A DNA stretch of 64,000 bases from Epiperipatus broadwayi (taxonomy: Eukaryota > Onychophora > Udeonychophora > Euonychophora > Peripatidae): positions 3,136,001-3,200,000 of the forward strand of contig JAQFVV010000112.1 in assembly GCA_028023455.1 (NCBI GenBank). The letters run 5' to 3'. This document shows positions 9,691 through 21,945 of this stretch, one piece after another (the stretch's first letter is position 1; every line of letters begins with the position of its first letter). The notes under the pieces were generated by a model. The model saw only the letters and a program-made list of their open reading frames with translations. It was not told the origin of the DNA and did no database searches. The position numbers were made by a program, and so were the translations under genes.

Positions 9691-12625
9691 TTCCCATGAG
9701 GCTGTAAAGTCACCAACCAAGGCAGCGGTTGGTGGCTGAAGGTGGAGGGTGCTAAGAATCCCCTGAGTGCGGACCCAGGCTGCCATTTGATGATGACTTT
9801 TTATTTAGGTACTTACAACTGCAGATCACTTTCAAGTGAAGGAAGATTGCAAGAATTAGAAGAAGAACTGTCTTATATTAAATGGGACATTATTGGACTT
9901 TGTGAAGTTAGAAGAAAAGGTGAAAAAACAATTGATTTAAAAAGTGGACATATACTCTATTATAAAGGCACATATATTGAAAATACAAGTGGAGTAGGAT
10001 TCATTATAAATAAAAAGTGGAAGAACAATATTGTGGAGATTGATGGTGTATCGGACAGAGTGGCAAGATTAGTTATACAACTTAATAGCAAATACCAAAT
10101 GCAGATAATTCAGGTTTATGCCCCAACAAGTTCTCATAGTGAAGAAGTAGTAGAAGATTTTTATATGGATGTACAAAAGGCTTTTGATCAGAGTAAACAA
10201 CATTTTAAAATTGTTATGGGAGACTTTAATGCTAGAATTGGTAGACAAATGAAAGATGAAATTGCTGTAGGTAATTTTGGTTAGGGTAATAGAAGTGAGA
10301 GAGGACATAGACTTGTGGAGTTTGCAGAAAAAGAAAAACTTTATATTATGAATTCATTTTTTGAGAAAAATGTTAAAAGGAAATGGACATGGAAGCATCC
10401 AAATGAAGGTACAGCAGAATTGGATTATATTTTGACTAACAGAAAATACATATTTCAAGATTGTAATGTTCTTAATAAATTTAACACAGGAAGTGATCAT
10501 CGATTAGTAAGGTGTAAGTTACGTGTTAATGTAAAAGTAGAGAGACAAAAATTATTAAGAAAAACAATATTTACAGTTGATATTCCTAATCTTCAGAAAC
10601 ATTCTAATGAATTTAAATTAGAACTTACAAATAGGTTTCAAATGTTAGGAGATTTTGAACATGATTCAGATTTGAATGAAATTAATATGAAAATAACTGA
10701 TACACTTTTAAAAACTGCAACAAAGATAGCTGGTAGAAAAAAGCAGCAATTGACTAATAAAATTTCTACCGAGACTAGAGAATTTATGAAGAAAAGAAGA
10801 AATATGAAGATATACAAAAATGATGTATTAAAAAGAATTGAATATCTCGAATTTTGTAAAATGGTACGAAAAAGAGTTGAAAATGATATAAGAAAGTATA
10901 ACTGTGAAATATCAAGGAAAGCTGTAGAAGAAAATAAAAGTCTCAAGAATATTAAACAACATTTTGGTATTGGTAGGAAATTTCTATCTGCAATAAGAAA
11001 AAAAGATGAAATTAATACTAAAAAGAGAGATGACATCATGAAATTGGTAGAAGATTTTTATCAAGAATTATATAGTAATAAAGAACAAGTACCTCCTATA
11101 TCTATTACATCTTCCGAATTGCCCAGAATTTTAAATGAAGAAGTTAGACATGCAATTAAGTGTATGAAGAAAGGAAAGGCTCCAGGAAATGATGGAATTA
11201 TAATTGATATATTAAAAGAAGCAGGTGAAGAAATAGAAACAATTTTAGCAAAGTTATGTACCAAAGGTCTAAATGATAAAGATGTACCGGAACATTGGAA
11301 GAATGCAGTAATAATATTAATATTTAAAAAAGGTGATAAAGAAGATATTAGAAATTACAGACCTATCAGCCTTTTATCAGTTTTATATAAAATTTTTAAC
11401 AAGATAATTACAACTCGTCTACAGAGAACTTTGGATTTCCACCAACCAAGAGAACAAGCTGGATTTAAAAGTGGTTTTAGTACAATAGATCATATCCAGG
11501 TATTGAGGGAAGTCATAGAAAGGACAAATGAATATGAGTTGTCATTATGTTTTGGATTTGTAGATTATGAAAAAGCATTCGATTCTATACACATTTCTTC
11601 AGTGATTAAAGCATTGGATCATCAAGGTATAGATCCAGGATATTGTCATATTTTAAAGAATATTTATAAAAAGGCAACAGCAACAATTAGATTACATAAT
11701 GATACTGGAAAAAACAACATTGAGAAAGGTGTAAGACAAGGTGACTCCATATCTCCAAAACTTATTACAGCAGTGCTGCAAGAAGTATTTTGTGGATTAA
11801 AATGGGAAACTAAAGGAGTGAAAGTAAATGGAGAGTATTTAAGTCATTTAGATTTTGCAGATGATGTAGTTGTTTTTGCAAATAATGCTTCAGAGCTGCA
11901 GGAAATGTTGCAGGAGTTAGCAGATGAAAGTAGAAAAGTAGGACTAAAGATAAATGTTAAAAAGACTAAAGTAATGTTTAATCGATTTGCTCAAAATATA
12001 AAAATAAAGATTGATTATGAAGAATTAGAAGAAGTTAACAGTTACAAATACCTTGGTCAGATTACTAATACAGATGGAAACATAATGGAGGAAATTAATC
12101 ATAGAATTAAACTTGGTTGGAGTGCTTTTGGTAGAAATAATGTGACACTAAAAGGAAATATGCTTATGTGTTTGAAAAGGATGGTTTTTAACAAATGTGT
12201 TTTACCAGTTCTTACTTATGGATCTGAGACTTGGATACTTAATAGAAGAGCAATACAGAGACTTCAGACCACTCAAAGGAGTATGGAGAGATGTATGTTG
12301 GGAGTAACAAGAAGAGATCGAAAATGCAATGTATGGGTAAGACAACAAACAGGTGTTACTGACCTTATTGAAAAAATTAAAAGATTGAAATGGAGTTGGG
12401 CTGGACATATTGCTAGAAGAGATGATAATAGATGGACAATTGAAATTTTAAACTGGATTCCAAGAGATTGTAAAAGACCCAGAAAGAGACCACATGTGAG
12501 ATGGATGGATGAAATAAGAAAATGTGCAGGGATGTTGTGGAGAAGATTGGAGAATATGGATTAAACTTGGAGAGACCTTCATCCTGCAGTGGATTGATAA
12601 TGGTTGATGATGATGATATGAAAAA
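9690..12625 (+). mobile_element. RTE-clade LINE, near full length
   Basis: This is a single long coding region for an endonuclease plus reverse transcriptase, preceded by a short GC-richer leader (about 9690-9760, 'aaggcagcggttggtggctg') and followed by a very short 3' tail of TGA repeats (12600-12617). A short tail of trinucleotide repeats with no poly-A signal is characteristic of RTE elements. The 5' boundary is uncertain. Other copies in the window (222-1240 minus, 34287-34845 minus, 43871-44243 plus, 45351-46942 plus) are all truncated, so this is the reference copy for the window. Confidence 0.85.
9742..12607 (+). pseudogene. RTE endonuclease-reverse transcriptase, one stop and one frameshift
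   Basis: The protein nicks DNA (apurinic-type endonuclease) and copies its RNA at the nick. Counting from the ATG at 9742, endonuclease residues visible are N26 in 'YNCRS', E55 in 'LCEVRRKG', 'VYAPTS', 'GDFNARIG' and 'SDH' at 251-253. RT motifs follow: 'PGNDGI', 'NYRPISLLSVLYKI', 'VDYEKAFDS' near 608, 'GVRQGDSISP', the catalytic 'FADD' at 705-708 and 'YLGQ'. The C-terminal region ('LTYGSETW', 'RWMDEIRK') is typical of RTE proteins annotated as craniofacial development protein 2-like. A TAG at 10282-10284 interrupts the frame between endonuclease motifs. The frame closes early at 12564, while a neighbouring frame continues with 'KLGETFILQWIDNG' to a TGA at 12605, so a one-base indel lies near 12543. 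Everything else is open, implying a fairly young insertion. Confidence 0.9.
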
Positions 12626-14190
12626 AAAAGACTTCTAAACCCGTTAGAACCTATTTTTTTTAAAAAAATTATGCTGATTTATATATTTCTTCTCATAATG
12701 GTCTTGATAGGTATATAAAAGTATTAGTCATTATATGACAACATTATTCACACATGCACACCCATACATACATACATACATAAATAAAGTGTCAAGAGAA
12801 ACCTCCCAAGCCTATTTTAAATAATAATTGAACTATCCTCTGGCTGCTAAGTTCAATAACTTTTTCAGTAAGAAAATTGACCATTTCTTACTATATTTTA
12901 GATCTTTTTTATTTAGAGTTATCTAGAACAATAATAGCCAAAGAGCAAACTTAAACCAGCATATATATTTTAACATAATAGTTTACATTAGTTTAAGCAT
13001 ATAGTACTTATTGCATATATACACATTACAGTTTAGCTTGTATTAGAGTTAGTATTGTATATGTATATAAACAAAAGCACTAGAATAATTTTACAAAATT
13101 AAAAATTCCTATATAAAATTTACAAATAATTTCTTTGCAAAAGCCAGCTTATGGCTTCTTCCGCCATCTTGAGTAGCAATATAGTGCTAATATTTAAATC
13201 TCGTTAAAATCACACAACATATATTTATATACATATATGCATATATATTTTATTTTTATCAGATTCAAAGAGAAATATATATAAGTAGAGGTAAGCTCAT
13301 TACGATATAAACTGTGCTATTAAATTTAAACTAGTTTTATGGGTTAATGTTTAATTGGATGGTTGACTAATTATATATGAATTTTAAAATAATGTAACCT
13401 ATATGGTTAATGAAAGTTATTGGACATTAAAGAAAAGATCATATCCTATGTTTTAATGACAGTAATGTAAATTGATTTTGAATTACTGATATTAAGTTAT
13501 CTCACTTATTTTTAAAATTCTATAATAAATAAATCCATGTTGTATATGTAATGATAAATAATATTTTAATATTGAAGAAATATAATGTTATGTGAAATTT
13601 GCTATGGCTATTTTAAACAATAATATATATATATATGTGTGTGCATGTGCATGTGTCAATGCCCATATCACTTTTTTAGTTTTATTAGGTTTAAGTGGCT
13701 GCAAATTGAGTTCCTAGTTTTCAAAATTTGATGTTGAAGGTTGTATTCTCTAATACGTTTTCTCATCATGATTCATTTCAATTTACAAGTTAATATAAAA
13801 ACCTAGAGTGAATACAGTATTAAACTATCCATCTAATTAATAATGAACAAGACCTGGTGAGCAAATGACAAAAAATAAAATGTTTTGTTTTATTTTTAAC
13901 ATAAATAAAACAAATATCAACATTTATAGTATAAAAATATGCAAAGACTAACATTAATTACAGTTAATGAGTATTCTGTTTTTATAATCAAGGATTATAC
14001 TTATATTGGAAATTTGAAAAATTATTTATATAACTGAAATAAATTCTAAAAATCATTAAAGTTTAAGAATAGTGTGATTGTGTGCATAAAAATACAAGTC
14101 ATGCATTATAATAAATCTAGCTCATGTGCAATGTGGAATATCTTACACTATAATATCTTCTCATTCAGTCACCTAAAATCTTTTGAGGCT
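12626..14190. other. AT-rich spacer
   Basis: No gene was seen. A ~60-bp block at 13140-13200 ('aagccagcttatggcttct') has an inverted relative at 16715-16755 ('gccataagctggct'), a hint of another dispersed family. Short TA and CA/TG runs occur at 12765-12785 and 13622-13655. Confidence 0.4.
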
Positions 14191-14268
14191 TGTGCTATAT
14201 ATATAAACATTAAAAGCCTAAAGCTACACTGTGCTATATATATAAACATTAAAAGCCTAAAGCTACAC
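14191..14268 (+). repeat. Exact 39-bp tandem duplication
   Basis: 14191-14229 is repeated without change at 14230-14268. Each unit holds a short (TA) run ('ctatatatata'). The identity suggests a recent slippage event or an assembly duplication. Confidence 0.9.
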
Positions 14269-14287
14269 TATTCAATAAAATAATCAA

Positions 14288-14860
14288 AATTACTCAAAAT
14301 TTACTACTAAACCAGAGTATCCAAAGAAAGTAAACTCCAAAACACAGCCAATAGTTTTACTGCTATAAGCAGACTTCTCAAGTGGGAAAGACTAAAAGAT
14401 AACAAATTTATACTAAATATTATCCATAATTCCATTTATATTTCGCACACTCTTATTATTAAAAGAACTTTTAAACAAGTTAATTGCTTCACATGCATAA
14501 ATTTTTAATAATAAAGATTCTTTAATTCTTCTTTTTATTTCATTTCTTTCAAAGAAGATATTATTAATTTTGATGAATCTAAAGTTGTCTTCTTTTAAAG
14601 AAAATGAACTAAAAAGAAGAATTAAAGATTCTTTCTTATTAAAAATTTATGATTCTGAAGCAATTAATTTGTTTAAAAGTTCTTTTAATATTAAGAGTGT
14701 GTGAGATGTAAGTAGAATTGTGGGTAATTTTAGTATAAATTTGTTATCTTTTAATCCTTTACAGATTAGAAGTCTACTTGTAGCAGTGGAATCATTGGCT
14801 GTATTTTGTAGGTTATTTTCTTTGGCTAGTCTGGTTTAGTGGTGAATTTGGAATAATTTT
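14288..14860. repeat. Foldback with ~285-bp arms
   Basis: The dyad centre is near 14575. The arms mirror each other almost to the centre, sharing 'actaaaccaga', 'ttactgctataagcagactt' (degenerate in the right arm), 'aaaagataacaaattta' and 'attaaaagaacttttaaaca'. Divergence is visible but indels are few. A fragment of the same family stands alone at 21850-21945. No terminal duplication or coding potential was found. Confidence 0.8.
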
Positions 14861-15285
14861 ATTATATATATATATATAATCAAAATTAATCGTATCCATT
14901 TCTATATTATATAAAAAAGACCAATACATCCTTACCTGATATAATATATGCAATATATTTTACTGATTTTTTGATCAGCCTGAATCTACACCACATCTAC
15001 TTATAAACTATTCATAAAAGCATTGGTAATCAAAGAAAAAAACATGCATCAGTGCCAAATTGATTCCAGACTAGTTTCTGGTTTTAGTCTGCCACATTCA
15101 TCATTATAGTTCTTCTTTATAGGCATCTTTGACTTATACTGCAATGGCAGTCATGAATGAAATAAAATGGATTAATGCTTTCAACAGAGACTTTATTTAA
15201 GCCAGAAAAATTATTGTATTGTGTTCCACTTGAATTTTATTTAGTCAGACTCTAATGTTGTATCACATATTAAAACAAATGTATC

Positions 15286-15508
<223 letters not shown>

Positions 15509-15607
15509 AAGTTCTCTACATAGCTGATATGATAGTTAAGCTTAAATATTTGATAAATATTCTCTGAAATCATCAGACATGCATCTCATATAAAATTATT
15601 CAAACAG

Positions 15608-16042
15608 AAGTCAATTTCTGATAATGCGCTATTTCTTAAATATTATAAATCTATATGCACTCTCCCTGCCAATAAGAATTTAAAAAACTTAAATGAATCA
15701 CTTAAGTTTAGAGTGCACATTCTATATACACCAACTCTTACAGACCATGCTTAAATCAGGGCTTGAGTCTATTGTGTACCTGATGTTATAATCAAATATT
15801 CAATTGTACAAATCTATTTAATCCATTGCAGGAGAAAGACAGTGTCTCATTTTTAACATCAGGCACACAATAGACTCAAGCCCTGATTTAAGTATGGTTT
15901 GTAAAAGTTGACATATATAGAATGTATACTCTAAACTTAAGTGATTCACTTATGTTTTTAAACTCTTACTGGAGGGGGGGGGAGTGCACATAGATTTATA
16001 ATATTTAAAAAATAGCACATTCTCGGAGATTGACTTTCAGTG
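15608..16042. repeat. Foldback with ~180-bp arms
   Basis: The left arm (about 15608-15790) and right arm (about 15858-16042) share 'aaatcagggcttgagtctat' (in reverse complement on the right), 'cttaagtttagagt' and 'atattataaatctat'. The loop is about 67 bp. A run of G at 15973-15983 in the right arm replaces 'ctccct' of the other arm, so the two sides have diverged by homopolymer growth. Confidence 0.85.
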
Positions 16043-17082
16043 CTATATAGTAATAGGCTCAAGCTTATATAGTAAATACAGCTTATGTTAACTGTTATAT
16101 GTAGACTTCAGTCTTGATGAAACCCAACACTGTTGAAAAACATTTCACACCACTATATTAAATTGCTCACACAACACAAAATGAGCATGACCCTATGTTT
16201 GTTGTCTGAGGTTACTAAAATGTTTTTTCAGCAGTGTTTGATTTTTTTGGTTAAACTGAATATAACATATAATCATTGAAATAGTACTGTATTTAAAATT
16301 TGACTTGAAATTCTTTATTTGCATGGGCTTTAAAATGAATAAGTAATGGAATCTTTCGTGAAAGTTTGAATTAATCCATATAAAAAGATGGCTGTGTTAA
16401 TATCAGGATTGTAATAATTTCATTCTTGTTTGAAAAATTACTGAATTTACTAATCCTTATATATATCCAGGGCAGCTAATGCAAAAAGTCATTTTGGGTT
16501 GGCTGATCAGATTGGAGATTACATATATCTAATAAATAACTCAGATTATATGTAACTGAACAGGTAGTAACTGAAACTTCCCATGAGTTATATAATATAA
16601 ATAAACTTTCAAAAGATAGATGACATCTGTCTTTTGAGATTTTACTTAAGTTATATAATTCATTGGAAGCTTCAGTAGATTAATATTTACATTAAAAACA
16701 TTAATAGTTATGTGCTATTCAGGATGGCTTATATGCCATAAGCTGGCTAAAGCTTTTTTCTATTGGTATATTAAATATTGTAGAGTTTATAGCAGAGTAT
16801 TTTGATTATATTTATTTTATCTGATTATATATATAAGGTCTGTGATACTTTGTTGCAAATACATGTGTTCAAACCATTAACTATTATTAAATTAGTCTTC
16901 TCATATATATTTTAACTAAATATAGCCTCATTAGATATACTAAAAATTTAAACACCCCCAAACAGTCTAGAACAGCACTCTGAACACATTGTATGTAAAG
17001 TGTTTTTAAATTGTAAAAATATTAGCACACACATATAATTGTAATAATGTTGAAGGTTAAATATTTTTTAAGTAACCATTAA
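16043..17082. other. Spacer with a short inverted pair
   Basis: At 16118-16160 and 16205-16250 two ~35-bp segments are inverted relatives (around 'caacactgttgaaaaacatt'). The remainder holds no recognised gene; a piece near 16640-16690 resembles 51600-51650. Confidence 0.35.
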
Positions 17083-17995
17083 AATCCAGTCAACACTTAG
17101 ACAATCCCAATATCAATAACAACCAACAATTTCAAACTGTTATCAAGGCAATCTCTTTTTAGCAATAGAGGTGGAATTCCACCTTTATTAATGGTCCAAT
17201 TTATTTATATAGACACTAAAGATTGCAACTTGGCACAGAAATATAAATTATTGTATAGATAAACATAATCTGTTCTGAATGCAGAACATTACTATACTTA
17301 TTGTTACATTCAAATATCAGCCTTTCAAGCTAATTGAGCACACACCTTTTGAGAGTGTTAAATAAATGAATACTTTCCTCTGCAATCCAAGATATGGTAT
17401 TTATGCAGGAATAAAAAGGATCCTCTTATTCCTACAACTCAAATTCTTTTATATGAGCAAATCTGAAGAACTGTTGAGGAGAGCGTGAGTAGAATTCTCA
17501 CTTTAAATTAAATTACTATTCCTGCATAAATATCATATCTTGGATTGAAGAGGAAAGTATTCATTTATTTAACACTCTCAAAAGGCACTGCTCAATTAGC
17601 TTGAAAGGCGGATATTTGAATGTAATATAATTGTAAACATGGCGCTAGATAAAATAATTGCTTATTTACTTATACTTATTGTTATTATTTAAGTAATACT
17701 TTTGGCACAATTTGAAAATTATAATTGCAGTTTTTAATATTATAATTGACTATTTATTAGTCTGCATTCAGAACAAGTTATATTTGCCCGTTTAAAGAGC
17801 TTTACTTAAACTTCTTTGTATCAACAATTTCAGTTTCTGTGGTCAAGTTGCAATCTTTAGTCTCTATATAAATATATTGGACCATTATTAAAGGTGGAAT
17901 TCCATATTTATTGTTAAAAGGAGGTTGCCTTGACAACATTTTGAAATTGTTGATTGTTATTGATATTGGGATTGTTTAAGTGTTGACTGGCTTTG
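17083..17995. repeat. Family A foldback
   Basis: A minus-oriented family A copy (from 17083) and a plus-oriented copy (ending 17995) face each other. Inner nested dyads at 17311-17412 and 17520-17624 share 'tatttatgcaggaata'. The left copy holds the perfect 16-bp palindrome 'aggtggaattccacct' at ~17169. The arms total roughly 400 bp but are interrupted by unique segments, so the inversion is older than that at 18015. Confidence 0.8.
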
Positions 17996-18014
17996 AATGA
18001 TTATATATATATAT

Positions 18015-18214
18015 TTATGATTGAAATAATATTTTTAAACGGTTTATAAACAATTCAAACAATCTTTAAATCCGCAGAAGTACTTTCGGTTACTTTTAGT
18101 TTTTGAATTTAATAGCAGTTGAGGCAGGTTTGAAAGTAACCGAAAGTACTTCTGCGGATTTAAAGATTGTTTGAATTGTTTATAAACCGTTTAAAAATAT
18201 TATTTCAATCATAA
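18015..18214. repeat. Perfect 82-bp inverted repeat, 36-bp loop
   Basis: 18015-18096 is the exact reverse complement of 18133-18214, with no mismatch found on reading through. The arms keep three CpGs ('aaacggttt', 'tccgcag', 'ttcggtt') in a region otherwise poor in CpG. The loop (18097-18132) is unrelated. The full identity implies a very recent origin or active sequence homogenisation. No element family was recognised in the arms. Confidence 0.95.
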
Positions 18215-19465
18215 TTACAATATTATTTTTAATTAACGGATATTTTTATTTATTTTATATATATATGTTTAAACCAGTAATGAAATATTAAATATGGGCC
18301 AAAGCAGATTCACTTCTAATCTGATTTGAAATAATACTAACTAGTAAATAACACTCACCATTAGATTAAATATAATAAATTGAATTTATAACTAGATAAA
18401 ATTGGATTTTTTTTTTAAATAAATAGGACTGTAGGGTAGGCCCAGTAATAAAAAGGACAATATTCATCATATTTCACAATGGTTTTACCTTCTTATGAGA
18501 TACCCATTTATTGATCAATATTAGATGGGTAGCAAGGCTGAATATAGACCATTTACTTTAAAAAAAATCTTAAGCCTTTGAAAAGTTTCACTTATGCCTG
18601 ACTCGAATCCCAGTTCACAGGCATTGCAGGCATATGCAGTCTCTGTCCTACAAGGTTCTTTATTTGTCACTAATATTATTCAAATAAACAATAACATATG
18701 TGGCAAATGTTTAATCTTTTAGCATATCTGAAGATGCTATGCTTAGCCAAAATATAGATGACTCATCTTTTATGTTGGATAATAATTAATAGTATTAAGT
18801 TTTTAAATTTGCAAGAGTGAGTGCTAAAATCTATTTATTTACACATATACACACATATACAAACAATTCACAAAGCTACACGGTTTATAATTTTGGAACG
18901 CAATATTTTTTAAGCTTAAACGTATTATCTTTTTTCTAAGTAGAAAGCTGGAGTAAAAACAATGAAGCATTGACTAAGCAAATTAAAACTGTGTCGTAAG
19001 AGTAATTGAAACCAAATCAGTGAAAAAGTTGTATGCCATATATATAAATTAATAGAAATGAATGAGATCTCTAATAAAAAAAATTCTCTTCAGTATGCAA
19101 CTAGATTCTTAACGGTATTTCTTTTTTTTTCATTAGATTTATTAGAGATGTAAATTCTCTGTTGCTATAACAACTCTTCCTTAGCATGAAATAAAATTCC
19201 CATCAGAATAAATATGTCAAAAAATATATATATCTGTGTTTCAGTGTAACAAGTTGACAAATATACACAATAAATATTTTAATATCAATAAAAGGAATAT
19301 ATATATAACGATAATCATATATTCTGCGGATTGAAAGACTGTATATAATAACTAATTACTGTTATATTTATTATTCTTATTGTTATTACAATAGTTTTAA
19401 AAAACGGACATTTTATTTGTATAATAAATATTTGTAATCAATCAAAATCTTTCAGATTAATGAAG
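18215..19465. other. AT-rich spacer
   Basis: No gene was seen. A lone 'gactcgaatccca' at ~18600 resembles a Pol III B box, but no A box or SINE body was recognised around it. Confidence 0.35.
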
Positions 19466-19674
19466 GCACTCCTCTAAGCTTATTATAAATTTGAACTATC
19501 ATTCAGTTTAAAAATTTCTAGATCAATTTCTCTTACTGTTTATATTTCACTACAAGTGATCTAAATAATTGAACACTTAAGCATTAACACACAAATGATA
19601 GACTTTTTATTAAAATGCTTCAAATTATAACACCAATGAAATACTAAGTATGAAAATGTAAGGAATATTTACAT

Positions 19675-19805
19675 AAACCAGTCAATTCTTAGACAATTGT
19701 AATATCAATAACAATCAAAAATTTCAAACTGCTGTCAAGGCAACCTTCTTTTATCAATAAAGATGGAATCTGAACTTTATTAATGGTCTAATATATTTAA
19801 ATATT
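19675..19805 (-). repeat. Family A fragment
   Basis: It contains 'ccagtcaattcttagacaat', 'aaactgctgtcaaggcaacc' and 'attaatggtctaatatattt', the minus-orientation order of family A. The part beyond 'atttatatagacac' is missing. Confidence 0.7.
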
Positions 19806-19884
19806 TTCATAGATTTATTATAATGTGAACAAAATAAATGTGGCGCTATTTCTCTGTAATAACTAAGGATATGTTGAGCAGTAG

Positions 19885-20046
19885 TATTATTTGAAAACTA
19901 TCACTAACTATTGACAATCATAAGGTTAAACTATTTTGCTGTAGTACTCCTTATTAACTCAAGACAAAAAAAGCTATTATTGTACATTAGAGCAAAGTAG
20001 TTTAGCCTTAGGATTGTCACTAGCAATTGATAGTTTCTAAGCAACA
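19885..20046. repeat. Foldback with ~55-bp arms
   Basis: The arms at about 19888-19945 and 19985-20044 mirror each other around 'actatca..aact', 'tgacaatc.taagg' and 'taaact..tttgct', with several mismatches. The loop is about 40 bp. Confidence 0.65.
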
Positions 20047-20369
20047 TCAATGCAAAACTAGAAGTTGTCAAACAAAATATAGTTCTACTAAGTCCTCATA
20101 CTTATAAAAATAACTGTCTGGGTTTAAATTCATTTATGCTTGTGTTAGAAATAAAATAGGGAACCTCTCAGAGTCTTTCTTTCATTTCTCAGTAAAATGT
20201 CAATAGTAATTGATGAATTTCTAGTGATACCACATCTTTAATTATTACATGAACTACTTCCACATTTTACTTTATATATATAATAAATTGTCAAAAGTTT
20301 TTCTGAAGTTTATAATGATGCTATTTTAGTTGTATTTATATATTGGAATATTTCTATTATCTGATATTA

Positions 20370-20605
20370 AATGTTTTTGGAAAATTAAACTTTATTTAAA
20401 TTTTCCAATTACTTTCAACTGTTAGTAATAGCACACCGGTTAGTATAGGCATAAGGTTTCAAAAGATATCATTCTCCTCTCTTCTTCATGTGTAATTGGC
20501 CTAACCAGTGACAGTACTAGCATGGGAATCAAATCTGGATACTTAAATTCTTGAATATTGAATTTTAAGGTAATACTCTAACCAAATGTGCCATTCTGCC
20601 AAAGG
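20370..20605 (-). mobile_element. tRNA-headed SINE (family B)
   Basis: Reading the minus strand, a tRNA-like head comes first. A degraded A box lies at about 20576-20594 and a B-box-like 'gatttgattccca' at about 20523-20535. The body contains 'gtcactggttaggcc', and the 3' part contains 'ttactaacagttgaa' and 'aaatttaaataaagttt'. The same order occurs at 42955-43180 and 54045-54318. Family B is an inactive Pol III-type retroposon; this copy has lost box identity. Confidence 0.65.
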
Positions 20606-21049
20606 TAACAGCCTGTAGAAATTTCATATATTTATCTATGAGGTTCCTCTTGATTTCTTCACTTTTTCCTAAGAGCAAAGTTGATTAGTGGTTTCCTTAT
20701 ATTATGTATTGTCACACTAGGCTGACTTATGGGGTTATTTTCCATTGTTATATAAGCAACTTGTGTTTATAATATTCATATCCAATCAAATCATTCAGTT
20801 TGTGATAGACTTCTTTAAATGTTACATATTTTGAAAGATTTGATCAGTTATAAATATTTATCAGAAAGAATTTTTCCTACATTCTTTACAGCACCATATT
20901 TTTGTCTAATTGGATTTCATAATGAGGTTGTTAATTATCTCCAATCTATTAAAAAATATAAGTATTAAAAAATTGATGGATCAATGAATCCAACTAATTA
21001 TTTAAGCAGATTGGTTGTAATTAAGATATATAAAATAAGATTTTGTAAT

Positions 21050-21350
21050 GCTCTCCAAGCTTGTTAAAAAGCTTGAACTATTGTTGAGGGTAAAGTCTTC
21101 CAAATCTATCTCTCTCACTATACACATCACCATTCATCAGGTAAATTAGAAATTTGGAAATATCAAACTATCCACACAGAAATAATAGTCACATCTGACT
21201 ATTATTTCTGTGTGAATGTGTGTCTCAAATCTTTAATTTTCTAACAAAAATGGATTTACTTTAAAATGTGTGCACAATGGCAGAGATTGTTTTGGAAGAT
21301 TTTACTTTGAGGATTTATAACAAGCTTCATGCAGATCATCTCAAATGTTT
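21050..21350. repeat. Foldback with a perfect 19-bp inner stem
   Basis: At the centre, 21173-21191 pairs perfectly with 21196-21214 across a 4-base loop. Outside it the arms continue imperfectly ('gtaaagtcttcca' on the left, 'ggaagattttac' on the right, and 'aagctt' blocks). A relative of the left arm without the inverted partner lies at 19466-19610. Confidence 0.7.
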
Positions 21351-21364
21351 AAAAGTTTGATTGA

Positions 21365-21832
21365 CTATATATAACATATATCTTTAGTGTCTATATAAAA
21401 TATTAAATCGTAAATAAAGATGGGTTTCCACTTTTATTGTTAAAAGAAGCTTGTCTTGACAACATGATATTGTTTAAGTGTTGACTGTTTTTAATGAATT
21501 TAAATTTGTAAGCTTATCTAATTTTGAGCATTAATAGCTTTATTATTTAAGAAATACATTGTTGGAGTGCAGTTTAAAAGCTATAATTGATTATTTGTTA
21601 GCTTAATTTCAGAACATCTTATATTTACATATTTAATAAGGTTTATTTAAACTTCTTTATATCAATAATTTTACTATCTCTGGTCAAGTTGCAATTTTTA
21701 GTGTTTGTATAAATATATTATCCCATAAATAAAAGTATATTTCCATCTTTATTGTTAAAAGGAGGTTGCCTTGACAACAGATTAAGATTGTTATTGTTAT
21801 TGATATTGTTTAAGTGTTGACTGCTTTCAATA
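21365..21832 (+). repeat. Two direct family A copies
   Basis: The first copy (about 21365-21500) and second (about 21530-21832) both end 'ttgacaaca...tgtttaagtgttgact'. The second is longer and also holds 'aacttctttatatcaataat' and 'tcaagttgcaatttttagtg'. They sit head to tail, unlike most family A neighbours in this window, which are inverted. Confidence 0.75.
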
Positions 21833-21849
21833 AATTTATATATATTTAT

Positions 21850-21945
21850 ATCAAAATTACCCCAAATCCAAAACTCAATCAGACTAGCCAAGAAAATAAA
21901 ATCTAAAACCCAATCAATGGTTTCACTGCTATAAGCAGACTTTTA
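21850..21945 (+). repeat. Fragment of the 14288-14860 foldback family
   Basis: It matches the left arm of that foldback through 'cagactagccaagaaaataa' and 'actgctataagcagactt'. It has no inverted partner, so the family also exists as single arms. Confidence 0.7.

Noticed and set aside
10638-11264. Antisense frames of 67-133 codons inside the RTE coding region
   Set aside because: They are shadows of the RT frame with no motif of their own.
16110-16140. Third hammerhead-like string ('tgatgaaa' ... 'gttgaaaaac')
   Set aside because: An extra base interrupts the CTGATGA box and only three stem II pairs form; too weak to list.
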